Positions 36,045 to 44,409 of a DNA stretch of 64,000 nucleotides are shown here, piece after piece. The notes beneath the pieces were generated by a model. It saw only the letters and a program-made list of their open reading frames with translations, made no database searches and was not told the DNA's origin. This stretch comes from Lachnospiraceae bacterium (GTDB lineage: Bacteria > Bacillota > Clostridia > Lachnospirales > Anaerotignaceae). Position numbers and translations under genes: made by a program. The stretch covers positions 62,001 through 126,000 of the forward strand of contig CAJTKM010000003.1 in the NCBI GenBank assembly GCA_910576545.1, given 5' to 3'. Within the stretch, counting starts at the first letter, position 1. Each line of letters begins with the position of its first letter.

Positions 36045-36589
36045 TGAATTATCATGACATTCTTCATGATGATATGAGAAATGGCAGCGGGCTGCGTGTG
36101 GTATTATTTGTTTCTGGTTGTAGCAATCATTGCGATGGATGCCATAACCCGCAAACGCACGACCCAAGTAGCGGAATAGAATTTGATATTGATGCTAAGA
36201 CAGAAATCATAAACGAAATGAAACACGATTATATTAGCGGACTTACCATTTCTGGCGGCGACCCATTACATCCGGATAATATTTTGACAGTGTATAACTT
36301 GTGTAGAGAAATCAAAACACAATTTCCGAATAAAACAATCTGGATTTACTCGGGATATACTTTTGAACAAATATATATTCACGAAGGAAGCGTAACGACA
36401 GATGACTTCAATGTGACAAGAAATATTGGAAATGATTTGTTGCGCCATATAGATGTTTTAGTAGATGGAAAATTCGTAAAACATTTGGCAGATATAAATT
36501 ATCCATATGCTGGCAGTACAAACCAACGTGTTATAGACGTTCAAAAAACTTTGAAATACGGAAAGATTATTTTGTATAGGCAGGGGTAA
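36044..36589 (+). CDS. nrdG: anaerobic ribonucleotide reductase activating protein
   Basis: A 181-residue radical SAM activase. CSNHCDGC gives the CxxxCxxC that binds the 4Fe-4S cluster; SGGDP is the SAM-binding GGE-like motif. The ATG overlaps the NrdD stop (TAATG), so the pair is coupled. It generates the glycyl radical on NrdD. Confidence 0.92.
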   Translation: MNYHDILHDDMRNGSGLRVVLFVSGCSNHCDGCHNPQTHDPSSGIEFDIDAKTEIINEMKHDYISGLTISGGDPLHPDNILTVYNLCREIKTQFPNKTIWIYSGYTFEQIYIHEGSVTTDDFNVTRNIGNDLLRHIDVLVDGKFVKHLADINYPYAGSTNQRVIDVQKTLKYGKIILYRQG

Positions 36590-36618
36590 AAACCTGCCCA
36601 CCAGAGAGGTGATGTTAT

Positions 36619-36996
36619 ATGAATGATAAAGAAAGGTTTGATGAATTAGAAATAATAATACAAAAAAATATAGAAGAAAAAAATAGGCTGAAAGATAAGA
36701 TCAACAGAGAAAATCTGATAAATCTCCAGGGCGAGTATTACATGGTTTTACGTGATGATGCTGAATATTTGATGTTTGATACATATAACGAAAAAACCAG
36801 AAGTATTGGATGTTGGCTATTTACTACTGAAAGGGATTGTAATGGTGAAAATTCATATATCATCGAAAAAAACTATTTCTATTCTATAAATGATATACCG
36901 CATAGTATGCAATGGATCACAAAAGAGGATTTTGAGGAACATTTAAGGCAGTATTTTTTTGAAATTAAAAATATTCTATTAAAGGTAGGTAGATAA
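36619..36996 (+). CDS. hypothetical phage protein with coiled-coil N-terminus
   Basis: A 125-residue protein, GAGAGGTGATG before ATG. Residues 1-35 form a charged coiled coil, the rest a mixed domain with W and Y residues. Function unknown. It directly precedes the membrane-protein cluster. Confidence 0.55.
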   Translation: MNDKERFDELEIIIQKNIEEKNRLKDKINRENLINLQGEYYMVLRDDAEYLMFDTYNEKTRSIGCWLFTTERDCNGENSYIIEKNYFYSINDIPHSMQWITKEDFEEHLRQYFFEIKNILLKVGR

Positions 36997-36997
36997 A

Positions 36998-37195
36998 ATG
37001 GCAAGTATTTTAGGTATTATTTTGATTGTTGTCGCACTCGTATTATATCAATTTAGTTGTGATACATACAATTGCAACAGTATGGAATTTAAGGACATAA
37101 AACGAATTATGATGATCATGATTTTATCTGGGACAGGCATTATTTTGATCGATTCGTGGATTGTAAAACCTGTTTTGATTGCAATAGGAGGTTAA
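36998..37195 (+). CDS. small membrane protein, two spans
   Basis: A 65-residue hydrophobic protein with helices at residues 2-20 and 32-55. It begins two bases after the previous stop and is followed at 4 nt by another small membrane protein and an SPFH protein, suggesting one membrane complex. Confidence 0.6.
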   Translation: MASILGIILIVVALVLYQFSCDTYNCNSMEFKDIKRIMMIMILSGTGIILIDSWIVKPVLIAIGG

Positions 37196-37198
37196 AGA

Positions 37199-37366
37199 AT
37201 GAATCCAGTATTTTGGTTTCTTGTAATTCTAGCTACAATAATCATTTGGTTTGGATTATCAATTTTGTTCAAACCATTTGGGAAATGGCTTTACAGAATT
37301 ATGGATGATACAAGAGAAATTTTAAACGAAGAAGACAATAAAGAAGAAGGAGAAGATGAAAAATGA
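37199..37366 (+). CDS. small single-span membrane protein with acidic tail (55 aa)
   Basis: ATG 37199 behind AGGAGG. One N-terminal hydrophobic helix of about 20 residues, a basic segment (KPFGKWLYR), then an acidic tail (EEDNKEEGEDEK). The stop overlaps the SPFH gene start (ATGA), so translation is coupled. Function unknown. Confidence 0.6.
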   Translation: MNPVFWFLVILATIIIWFGLSILFKPFGKWLYRIMDDTREILNEEDNKEEGEDEK

Positions 37367-38244
37367 AAAAAGGGTTAATTGGTGGTGTAAGTTTTGCAGT
37401 GATTTTGATTTGCACAATTTTGTGTGTTGGAATTTGTACTGAGCGTATTCCGAATGGCTATAACGGCGTGCAGTATTCTATGAATGGCGGCGTGAAAGAT
37501 GAGGTGCTTTCTCAAGGCTGGCACATTGTGTCGCCTACGGTAAAGGTAAAGGAGTTTACAGTGAGCAACGAGCAGCTGATTCTTTCTAAAGACGAACGGG
37601 ATGGAAGTGAAACGGATGAGAGTTTCAATGTATCTACTGCGGACGATGCAAGCATTTCTGTAAGTTTCCAGATGTCCTATAAATTCATTCAGGAAGATTT
37701 GGTAGATACATATAAGAAATTCCGAGGTATGAGTGGTGAGGATATTGTAAATAACCGTGTAAAAACTGTTTTGAAATCTAAAATTTCGGAGGTAACAACA
37801 GATTACTCCATGATGGACATTTATTCTGGGAACCGTAGCGAAATTAACAACAAAATCACAGATTATCTTGCAAAAGAATTCTCTGACGCATATGGTATCC
37901 AAGTGATTGATGCAAGCATTATTGACGTACATCCAGACGCACAACTCCAGCAAACTATTGATAACCGTGTAACAGCTTTGCAAAAGAAACAACAGGCTCA
38001 GGCGGAACAGGAAACAGCAAGGGTTGAAGCCGAAACTGCGCTGATTAAAGCAAAAAACGAGGCTGACATTACTTTAACAAAAGCACAGGCTGAAGCCGAA
38101 GCAAACAAGGTAATCGCTGGTAGCATTACAAGAGAATTGATTGATATGAAAGAAGCGGAAGCTAGAATGGAGCATGGATGGGTGACGGTTCAAGGGGCAG
38201 GCACGGCAGTTGTAACGTCTAAAAGTGAGTATAAACCATTGTAA
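37363..38244 (+). CDS. SPFH/Band 7 (prohibitin/HflC-like) membrane protein
   Basis: A 293-residue protein with an N-terminal membrane anchor (about residues 5-27), an SPFH domain (PNGYNGVQYS...ADDASISVSFQMSYKF) and a long Ala/Glu/Lys coiled coil (QAQAEQETARVEAETAL). Such proteins assemble into large membrane rings and scaffold proteases or membrane microdomains. In phages they may modulate FtsH-type proteolysis or membrane state; the role here is unknown. Confidence 0.82.
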   Translation: MKKGLIGGVSFAVILICTILCVGICTERIPNGYNGVQYSMNGGVKDEVLSQGWHIVSPTVKVKEFTVSNEQLILSKDERDGSETDESFNVSTADDASISVSFQMSYKFIQEDLVDTYKKFRGMSGEDIVNNRVKTVLKSKISEVTTDYSMMDIYSGNRSEINNKITDYLAKEFSDAYGIQVIDASIIDVHPDAQLQQTIDNRVTALQKKQQAQAEQETARVEAETALIKAKNEADITLTKAQAEAEANKVIAGSITRELIDMKEAEARMEHGWVTVQGAGTAVVTSKSEYKPL

Positions 38245-38363
38245 GCATATCTATATATATTGCTATTTAATGTCAATCCTTTAAATTTGGTAAAGATAAA
38301 AATCTTTTGTGGAACAGTGAGATAATATCAATACGCTGACACTCTGTAACCAATCAGACGGAC

Positions 38364-38390
38364 TGGCAGACCGATAGCACTGCCATTTTT
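38364..38390 (+). terminator. intrinsic terminator
   Basis: TGGCAG (38364-38369) pairs with CTGCCA (38380-38385), immediately followed by TTTTT. It ends the SPFH operon in the 184-base gap before folD. Confidence 0.7.
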
Positions 38391-38428
38391 ACATCAGATT
38401 ACAAGTAAATAATGCGAAAGGAGATATA

Positions 38429-39277
38429 ATGTCACATTTATTTTGCAGTAAAGAGGATATAAAGGAATTTGTTGAAAAGGAAAAGACTATATGTAAAGAT
38501 ATTTGTGAAAACTATGCTGACAGAAAAATTCCAACACTTGCGATTATTCAAGTAGGGGACAACCCTGCATCTAACAGGTACATAAAAGGGAAAATCTCGG
38601 ATTGTGATGAGGTTGGGATTAGGACAATTTACTTAAAATATGAAGAGGGTATTTCCGAAACAGAATTTTCAGATGAAGTTGCTAAAATTTCAAATATGAA
38701 TGATGTACATGGAGTGATTATTCAGAAGCCGTTACCATGTCATCTTGAAAATGTTTGGGATAATATCATAAATCTGATTCCAAAAGAAAAAGATGTTGAT
38801 GGATTCAGAAAAGACAGCAAGCACACTCCTTGTACAGCGCAGGGAATTATGAGTTACCTTTCTCCGAATGGCGAAAACTTTGCAGGGTATCACTGTGTTA
38901 TTGTCGGAAGAAGTGAACTGGTTGGGAAACCGTTAGCAAAAACAATACTGGATAATGATGCAACTGTGACAGTTTGCCATAGTAAGACAAATAATTTAGA
39001 GCAGATTACTTCAATGGCAGATATTCTGGTTGTTGCTGTTGGAAAAGCAAAATTTATCGATCGGAGATATGTGAAGCCAAATGCTGTTGTTATTGATGTA
39101 GGGATTAACTTTGATAATAATGGTAAGATGTGCGGAGATGTAGATTATGATGATGTGAAACAAGTAACAGGTTTTTGTACGCCAGTTCCAGGCGGGGTTG
39201 GTTTGCTGACACGTTTGGCACTTCTGCAAAATGTATTAAATGCTTTCGTTGTTCAGGAACATAAAATTTACGGATAA
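38429..39277 (+). CDS. folD: methylene-tetrahydrofolate dehydrogenase/cyclohydrolase
   Basis: A 282-residue full-length FolD, AAAGGAGAT upstream. Motifs: YIKGK (catalytic Lys), [27 protein letters not shown] (NADP site) and TPVPGGVG. It interconverts methylene-, methenyl- and formyl-tetrahydrofolate. As a phage gene beside ThyX-like and dUTPase genes it probably steers one-carbon units for nucleotide synthesis. Confidence 0.92.
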   Translation: MSHLFCSKEDIKEFVEKEKTICKDICENYADRKIPTLAIIQVGDNPASNRYIKGKISDCDEVGIRTIYLKYEEGISETEFSDEVAKISNMNDVHGVIIQKPLPCHLENVWDNIINLIPKEKDVDGFRKDSKHTPCTAQGIMSYLSPNGENFAGYHCVIVGRSELVGKPLAKTILDNDATVTVCHSKTNNLEQITSMADILVVAVGKAKFIDRRYVKPNAVVIDVGINFDNNGKMCGDVDYDDVKQVTGFCTPVPGGVGLLTRLALLQNVLNAFVVQEHKIYG

Positions 39278-39294
39278 ATCAAAGGAGCAAAAAT

Positions 39295-40209
39295 TTAAAG
39301 GGGCTAAACTTAGCAAAATACATAATTGATAAATGTTGCAGGGAAGGAAAATCAGTTACATTAAGCCATTTGCAAAAAATGTTATATCTTATACAAGGTG
39401 AATATCATAGCCAAACTGGTAAATTTTTGATTGACGATGATTTTTGGATAGGAATAAGAGGAACAAACTATCCAGTATTAAAAGAAATAAATGACGCATA
39501 TCGTTGGTACTATAATTGCCGTATTTGTGAAACACATAATGTTCAAATCCCTAAAGAAGAAGACATAGAAACCATTGGCACTATTACTGAATTAAAAAGA
39601 AAAAAGTCAGCAGGTGCTTTGTCAAAAGAGATATTCAAAAATAAAAAATCATGGGAAAATCTATTCTACACAAGTGGCTTGCCAAAGATTATACCCAAAT
39701 ATCAAATCGCGGAAGATTTTACTGCTGATAAGAAGATAAATGAAGTTCATAAGAGAAACAACAAAGGAGAAAGAAACATGGATATTAAAATTAAGTATTT
39801 TACAGATAAAATTGAAAAATTGAGATACATTGATAGGAAATCCGATTGGATTGACTTGAGAGCAGCAGAGGATGTTACGTTAAAAGCAGGTGAATATAAG
39901 TTGATCCCACTTGGCGTTGCTATGCAGCTGCCGAAGGGCTATGAAGCGCATATTCTTCCGAGGAGTTCAACATTTAAAAATTTTGGTGTGATTCAAACAA
40001 ATCATATGGGGTTGATTGATGAGACATATTGCGGTAATGGCGATCAATGGCATTTTCCAGCGTATGCGTTGAGAGATACAGAAATCCATATAAATGACCG
40101 CATCTGTCAGTTTAGGGTAATGAAACATCAACCACAAATTGAATTTGAGGAAGTTGACCAATTGAGTGGAGAGAACAGAGGAGGTATTGGAAGCACTGGA
40201 AAACAATAA
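39295..40209 (+). CDS. Panacea (DUF4065) domain fused in frame to dUTPase, apparent UUA start
   Basis: One open frame covers a Panacea domain ([10 protein letters not shown]...[12 protein letters not shown]) and a complete dUTPase with no stop between. AAAGGAG (39281-39287) lies 7 nt before UUA 39295; the first TTG (39370) would cut off the N-terminal helix. Panacea domains act as antitoxin or anti-defence chaperones in several phage systems. The linker contains an internal ribosome site, so both a fusion and free dUTPase could be made. A lost stop codon is the simplest origin. Confidence 0.65.
   Translation, partial: LKGLNLAKYIIDKCCREGKSVTLSHLQKMLYLIQGEYHSQTGKFLIDDDFWIGIRGTNYPVLKEINDAYRWYYNCRICETHNVQIPKEEDIETIGTITELKRKKSAGALSKEIFKNKKSWENLFYTSGLPKIIPKYQIAEDFTADKKINEVHKRNNKGERNMDIKIKYFTDKIEKLRYIDRKSDWIDLRAAEDVTLKAGEYKLIPLGVAMQLPKGYEAHILPRSSTFKNFGVIQTNHMGLIDETYCGNGDQWHFPAYALRDTEIHINDRICQFRVMKHQPQIEFEEVDQLSGENRGGIGSTGKQ
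39778..40209 (+). CDS. dut: dUTPase (internal start)
   Basis: AAAGGAG (39763-39769) stands 8 nt before ATG 39778 within the Panacea frame, giving a 143-residue protein. All five trimeric dUTPase motifs are seen: [26 protein letters not shown] and [11 protein letters not shown]. It hydrolyses dUTP to dUMP and PPi, keeping uracil out of DNA and feeding ThyX-type synthesis. Confidence 0.88.
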   Translation: MDIKIKYFTDKIEKLRYIDRKSDWIDLRAAEDVTLKAGEYKLIPLGVAMQLPKGYEAHILPRSSTFKNFGVIQTNHMGLIDETYCGNGDQWHFPAYALRDTEIHINDRICQFRVMKHQPQIEFEEVDQLSGENRGGIGSTGKQ

Positions 40210-40399
40210 AGTTCCTATCTGGAAAAAGTATGCGCTGACAGTATTTGAAGCGGCAGAATATTTTAATATCGGAGAAAAGAAACTGCGGGAGATAATCAGA
40301 AGCAACCCAAGGGCAGATTATCTTCTCTGGAATGGCAACAAGGCTTTGCTGAAAAGAGAACTTTTTGAAAAAGAGATAAATCAGATAAATGTAATTTGA
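40187..40399 (+). CDS. xis: Tn916-type excisionase
   Basis: A short protein matching Tn916-family Xis: [29 protein letters not shown], a winged-helix DNA-binding domain. The start is ambiguous: TTG 40187 (5 nt after GAGG) gives 70 residues, CTG 40196 would give (M)ENNKVPIW. It overlaps the end of the dUTPase gene and precedes the integrase, the classic xis-int order. Confidence 0.82.
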   Translation: MEALENNKVPIWKKYALTVFEAAEYFNIGEKKLREIIRSNPRADYLLWNGNKALLKRELFEKEINQINVI

Positions 40400-40418
40400 C
40401 GAGGAATTTGTAATTGCA

Positions 40419-40464
40419 GCCTTGATGTGGTAAAATATGTTTTATCACATTAAGGCTCTTTTCG
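40419..40464 (+). terminator. strong intrinsic terminator before the integrase
   Basis: A 17-bp stem, 40419-40435 with 40440-40456, followed by TCTTTT. It separates the long early/nucleotide operon and xis from the integrase, limiting read-through into int and the chromosome. Confidence 0.8.
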
Positions 40465-40487
40465 GCAGGAGAGAGGAGCGAATTTGT

Positions 40488-41675
40488 ATGGCTGAAAAGA
40501 GAAAAGATAATAAGGGCAGGAATTTGTTCACTGGAGAAAGCCAGCGTAAAGATGGTAACTATATGTATCGATGTAGTGATGGCTATGGTAAAAGGCATAC
40601 CATATATGCGCCGACATTAAAAGAATTGCGTGTAAAGGAAAAACAACTTCAAAAAGATATTGATGATGGGTTATCTATTAATAATGGAAATATGTTTGTT
40701 TTAGAGTTACTAAAAATATATTTTGAAAGCAATAAAAAATGGAAGCAATCTACTACACAAAAAATGCGATATGGTATCAACGTCATCAGCAAGTATCCAA
40801 TTGCAAAAATGAAAATAAATAAAGTGAAATCTTCTCATATCAAAGAATTTTACTTAAGTTTATACAACGCAGGTATCCACAAAGAAAGAATTCAATTTTA
40901 TCATTGTGTTTTGAAACTTTGTTTTAATATTGCTTTACAAGATGATTGGATACGTAAAAACCCATGCGATATTAAGTTGGATTTTTTGCCTTCAAATTAC
41001 AAAGAAAAAGCTATTTTATCACAAAATCAAGAAACAGAATTTTTGGAATTTGTGAAGAATACAAAGAAGATACAGTGGTATTATGACATATTTGTCATAA
41101 TGTTAGAAACAGGTATTCGCGTTGGAGAACTTTTGGGTCTTACATTAGATGATATTGATTTGAAGAATAGGGAACTAAGCATAAACCATCAGCTGTGTTC
41201 TCGCAATAATGTCGCTAACACACCACTCAGAATCGATACACTAAAAACAGAAGCAGGAAAGCGAGAGATATATATTTCTGATAAAGCATATGTTTCATTT
41301 TTGAATTTGATAAAAAGGAGAGATGAGGAAACACCTATTGAAATTATTATAGATGGCTATTCAAAATTTCTTCTAAAATCACACAAAAAATCAAAAATTG
41401 TAACTTATTGTATGCTTAACAAAAGTATATCAGATGCTGTTAATTTGTATAACCAATTTCATCACGATAAAATCCCTGCCATAACGCCTCATTCTATGCG
41501 ACACACATTTTGTACAAGGATGATTGAACGTGGAATTGATATAAAATCTTTACAGTATATTATGGGTCACAAGAATGTTAAAACAACATTGGATATTTAT
41601 ACACATATGTCAAGCGATGTTGCGATGAAATCAATGAGAGATGTATTACTGAATACTTGTGAATATACAAATTAA
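40488..41675 (+). CDS. int: tyrosine integrase (Tn916/phage type)
   Basis: A 395-residue integrase using ATG 40488 behind AGAGGAG. The N-terminal arm-binding domain (GESQRKDGNYMYRCSDGYGK) is Tn916-like, then a SAM-like core-binding domain. Catalytic residues: Arg in GIRVGELLG, HSMRH (HxxR), and GHKNVKTTLDIYTH with the nucleophilic Tyr. It is the last gene of the element, so the attachment site is expected just downstream. Confidence 0.92.
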   Translation: MAEKRKDNKGRNLFTGESQRKDGNYMYRCSDGYGKRHTIYAPTLKELRVKEKQLQKDIDDGLSINNGNMFVLELLKIYFESNKKWKQSTTQKMRYGINVISKYPIAKMKINKVKSSHIKEFYLSLYNAGIHKERIQFYHCVLKLCFNIALQDDWIRKNPCDIKLDFLPSNYKEKAILSQNQETEFLEFVKNTKKIQWYYDIFVIMLETGIRVGELLGLTLDDIDLKNRELSINHQLCSRNNVANTPLRIDTLKTEAGKREIYISDKAYVSFLNLIKRRDEETPIEIIIDGYSKFLLKSHKKSKIVTYCMLNKSISDAVNLYNQFHHDKIPAITPHSMRHTFCTRMIERGIDIKSLQYIMGHKNVKTTLDIYTHMSSDVAMKSMRDVLLNTCEYTN

Positions 41676-41835
41676 TGCAAATAGATTTACACCAAAATTT
41701 ACACCATTCTTGTACCAAATTATACTGAAATAGATCATAATTTGCTACACTTAATGAAATCAAAAAATCGAGAAAATGCCGAAATATCAAGGAAAATCAG
41801 CATTTATTAAATATTGGAAACAAGAAAAGAAAAGG
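41676..41835 (+). other. presumed right end of the integrated element (attR region)
   Basis: No gene. Base composition changes here from AT-rich phage to the chromosome near mltG. The core repeat cannot be fixed because the left end is outside the window. AAATGC (41775-41780) and GCATTT (41801-41806) could form a weak stem after int. The location follows from the integrase position and the gene content on each side. Confidence 0.45.
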
Positions 41836-41864
41836 TTGTATGAAAAGAAAGAAAATTGTATAAT
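41836..41864 (+). promoter_or_regulatory. sigma-A-type promoter for mltG
   Basis: TTGTAT (41836-41841) and TATAAT (41859-41864) with 17-base spacing. The leader downstream (41865-42030) has an imperfect stem, 41897-41912 with 41932-41945, and a GGCTC/GAGCC hairpin. Confidence 0.6.
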
Positions 41865-42030
41865 AATATCAGTTTGATAAAATCCTTAAAAACCAGCGGA
41901 GAAATTTGGGAATACTCAGTAAAGAAACTCCGAATTTTCCGCTCTGGCTCAGGCATCGCAGAGCCGGCGGGGGAGGGCGTTCCTCTGTGGGATAAAGGCG
42001 GCAGCACGAATGAAAGGAGCGATGGTTGAA

Positions 42031-43545
42031 ATGGACGAAAGATATGACGGGGGAAGAAGAGGCTCCGGAGAACCGGAACAGGAATATGGATACGGCAGAA
42101 GAACGGGCTATTCGGAGCAGGATTACAGTGAAAGAAAGAGATATTCGAGCAGTGGAAGGACAGACTATTCGGAGCGGGAGCCATACGGCAGACAGGAACG
42201 GGAATATAATACAAGATATCCGGAATCCGCACGACAGGAACGGCTCTATAATACAAGGCACCCGGAGTCGGCGCGAGAGGAACGGCTCTACAACACAAGA
42301 CACCCTGAACCTGCGCGGCAGGAACGGCTCTACAATACAAGGCATCCGGAGTCTGGCAGACAGGAACGGGAATACAATACAAGATACCCGGAATCCAGCC
42401 GGAGAAGGGCGGCAGAGGCACGCCCACACAGTGGGGAACGCCCGCCGAGGCAGCCGAATGGACAGCCCGCCCCTGCGGACCGGCGCAGAAAACGCCGCAA
42501 AAAGCGGCGAATGAGTGGTATAGTGAAAATTTTTATCATACTGCTGATTGCGCTGCTGATTGGCTTTTTGGCGTTCCGGTTTATGAAAAATATGATGAGT
42601 TCTGAAGACGAGCCGGTCAACCTGACGGGACAGCTTGTGACGGTCACGATACCGGAAGGTGCAACTACAAGGGATATCGCGAAGATATTGAAGGAAAACA
42701 AGCTGATAAAAAATAAATTTCTTTTCCGGCTTTCCAGTAAAATGGATGGCTTTGACGGGACATACCGCCAGGGGACTTACGAAATTGATACAGGGCTTTC
42801 CAAAACGCAGATTATGGAGCTTTTGCAGACGGGCGTTGTAATGGAACGGCGGAAGGTCACGATTCCGGAGGGCTTTACAGTAAAGCAGATTGCGGAACGG
42901 GCTTTTGAAGCGGGGGTTTGCAGTGTACAGGAATTTATCGACGAATGTAACACTGGAACGTTTGATTATGAATTTTTGCAGGGTCTGCCGGACAGGGAAT
43001 ACAGGCTGGAAGGCTACCTGTTCCCGAGTACCTATTTCCTTTCTGACGAAATGACGGCGCATGATCTGATAGATATGATGCTGACGGAATTTGATAAGGT
43101 TTACAAGAAATATAAGAGCGATATTGAAGCAAGTGAATATACGCTGGATCAGATTGTAACGATTGCGTCTATGGTGGAAAAGGAGATCAATGTGCCGGAG
43201 GAACGCCAGCGCGCGGCAGGGGTAATCTATAACCGCCTGAAACAGGATGGAATGGCCCTTGGTATTGACGCGACAGTGCTGTATGCTGTGGGCAAAACAG
43301 GCGGCGAATTGACAGCGGAGGATTTGAATACAGATTCTCCATATAATACCCGGAAAAATACAGGGCTCCCGCTGGGACCGATTTCCAACCCGGGCGAACC
43401 CTCCATTGAGGCGGCAGTAAAGCCGGAAAGCCATAATTATCTGTATTATGTGCTGGAGGCGCAGGGCAAAAATAATCATGTTTACTGCGAAACATATGAC
43501 GATTTTCTTGCTGCGAAAGAGGCATATCAGGCAAGCCTGCAGTAA
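42031..43545 (+). CDS. mltG: endolytic murein transglycosylase MltG with repeat-bearing cytoplasmic extension
   Basis: A 504-residue protein from ATG 42031 (AAAGGAG upstream; ATGs at 42010 and 42022 are alternatives). Residues 1-160 are a charged cytoplasmic region with five 14-residue repeats; one membrane span follows (VKIFIILLIALLIGFLAF), then the YceG/MltG domain with LysM-like part and VEKEINVPEERQRAAGVIYNRL including the catalytic Glu. It cleaves nascent glycan strands at the membrane. The extension is unusual compared with the ~360-residue Bacillus YrrL. Confidence 0.9.
   Translation: MDERYDGGRRGSGEPEQEYGYGRRTGYSEQDYSERKRYSSSGRTDYSEREPYGRQEREYNTRYPESARQERLYNTRHPESAREERLYNTRHPEPARQERLYNTRHPESGRQEREYNTRYPESSRRRAAEARPHSGERPPRQPNGQPAPADRRRKRRKKRRMSGIVKIFIILLIALLIGFLAFRFMKNMMSSEDEPVNLTGQLVTVTIPEGATTRDIAKILKENKLIKNKFLFRLSSKMDGFDGTYRQGTYEIDTGLSKTQIMELLQTGVVMERRKVTIPEGFTVKQIAERAFEAGVCSVQEFIDECNTGTFDYEFLQGLPDREYRLEGYLFPSTYFLSDEMTAHDLIDMMLTEFDKVYKKYKSDIEASEYTLDQIVTIASMVEKEINVPEERQRAAGVIYNRLKQDGMALGIDATVLYAVGKTGGELTAEDLNTDSPYNTRKNTGLPLGPISNPGEPSIEAAVKPESHNYLYYVLEAQGKNNHVYCETYDDFLAAKEAYQASLQ
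42190..42399 (+). repeat. five tandem 42-bp coding repeats in mltG
   Basis: Each unit encodes 14 residues of the form RQERLYNTRHPESA. Copies differ at a few positions (Y/H, L/E, A/G/S). The unit is rich in Arg, Glu and Tyr and lies before the membrane helix, in the cytoplasm. Confidence 0.9.
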
Positions 43546-43662
43546 ACAATAAAGAAAGCTCCGTCCATTGACGGCGTGCAGAACACGGAGCAGGCGGCTT
43601 TTCTGGACGGAAACTGTAGCCTTGTCCAGCGTCAGGCAAAACGCCGGTTTTGCCCAATACAG

Positions 43663-43730
43663 TTTAGGGTCCAGCCCTCTTCAAAGGGCTGGCGGGGGAT
43701 TGGGGGCAAAGACCCCAAGGTTTTAACAGG
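43663..43730 (+). repeat. GC-rich interspersed repeat (copy 1)
   Basis: The mltG-trmR gap contains AGCCCT/AGGGCT and GGGG...CCCC arms ending CCAAGGTTTTAACAGG. A related copy lies at 47006-47118 (shared GGGTCxAGCC and GGGCAAAGxCCxCAAGGTTTT) and a relative upstream of sigK. The rest of the gap shows an imperfect hairpin around 43558-43630 and no gene. Confidence 0.6.
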
Positions 43731-43738
43731 AGAAAACG

Positions 43739-44404
43739 ATGAATTATGTGACGAATGATACAATGAATGCATATCTGCGGACGGTTCAGCCGATGTACGA
43801 TGGTATACTGGGAGAAATCCAGCGTGAGGCATTGGCTGCGGAAGTGCCGATTATCCCGCTGGAAACAGCGCGGCTCCTGAGCGTGCTGCTGACCATGCAG
43901 AAACCAAAGCATGTTCTGGAAATCGGTACCGCAGTCGGCTTTTCTGCCGGTCTGATATGCCGCTATTTGCCGGAGGACGGCACTGTGACGACTATTGACC
44001 GCTTTGAGGTGATGCTCAAAGATGCAAGGGTGAATATCCAGCGCATGGGTCTGGAGGACAAAATAAAAATATTGGAGGGCGATGCGGCAGATATCCTTCC
44101 ATCGCTGAATGGAACATACGATATGATTTTTCTGGACGCCGCAAAGGGACAGTATGGCAGCTTCCTGCCGCATTGTCTCCGGCTTCTGCCTGTGGGCGGG
44201 CTTCTGGTGGTCGATGACGTTTTACAGGGCGGGACAATTGCGGAAAGCCGTTTCAGCGTGCCCCGCAGACAGCGCACGATACACAAGCGTATGCGAAATT
44301 TTATTTGGGACATCACGCATCACGATGCTTTGGAAACGTCCATCATTCCTATTGGGGACGGCATGGCTCTTTGCTATAAGAAGAAGGAAACCGAAGGAGA
44401 ATAA
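43739..44404 (+). CDS. trmR: tRNA 5-hydroxyuridine methyltransferase (class I O-methyltransferase)
   Basis: A 221-residue SAM O-methyltransferase of the caffeoyl-CoA/catechol OMT fold: VLEIGTAVGFSAG (motif I), TIDRFE, MIFLDAAKGQ (metal and catalytic Asp/Lys) and VVDDVLQGG. The order mltG-this gene-U32 peptidase is that of Bacillus yrrL-yrrM-yrrN/O, where YrrM (TrmR) methylates ho5U34 to mo5U34 in tRNA. The assignment combines fold and context. Confidence 0.82.
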   Translation: MNYVTNDTMNAYLRTVQPMYDGILGEIQREALAAEVPIIPLETARLLSVLLTMQKPKHVLEIGTAVGFSAGLICRYLPEDGTVTTIDRFEVMLKDARVNIQRMGLEDKIKILEGDAADILPSLNGTYDMIFLDAAKGQYGSFLPHCLRLLPVGGLLVVDDVLQGGTIAESRFSVPRRQRTIHKRMRNFIWDITHHDALETSIIPIGDGMALCYKKKETEGE

Positions 44405-44409
44405 ACAGC

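Noticed and set aside
42190-42399. Regular 42-bp repeats as a CRISPR array
   Set aside because: Units are contiguous without unique spacers and encode protein repeats in the mltG frame.
41869-43479. Long open frame on the minus strand opposite mltG
   Set aside because: No ribosome site, low-complexity composition dictated by the mltG repeats, and the + strand codes for a complete MltG.
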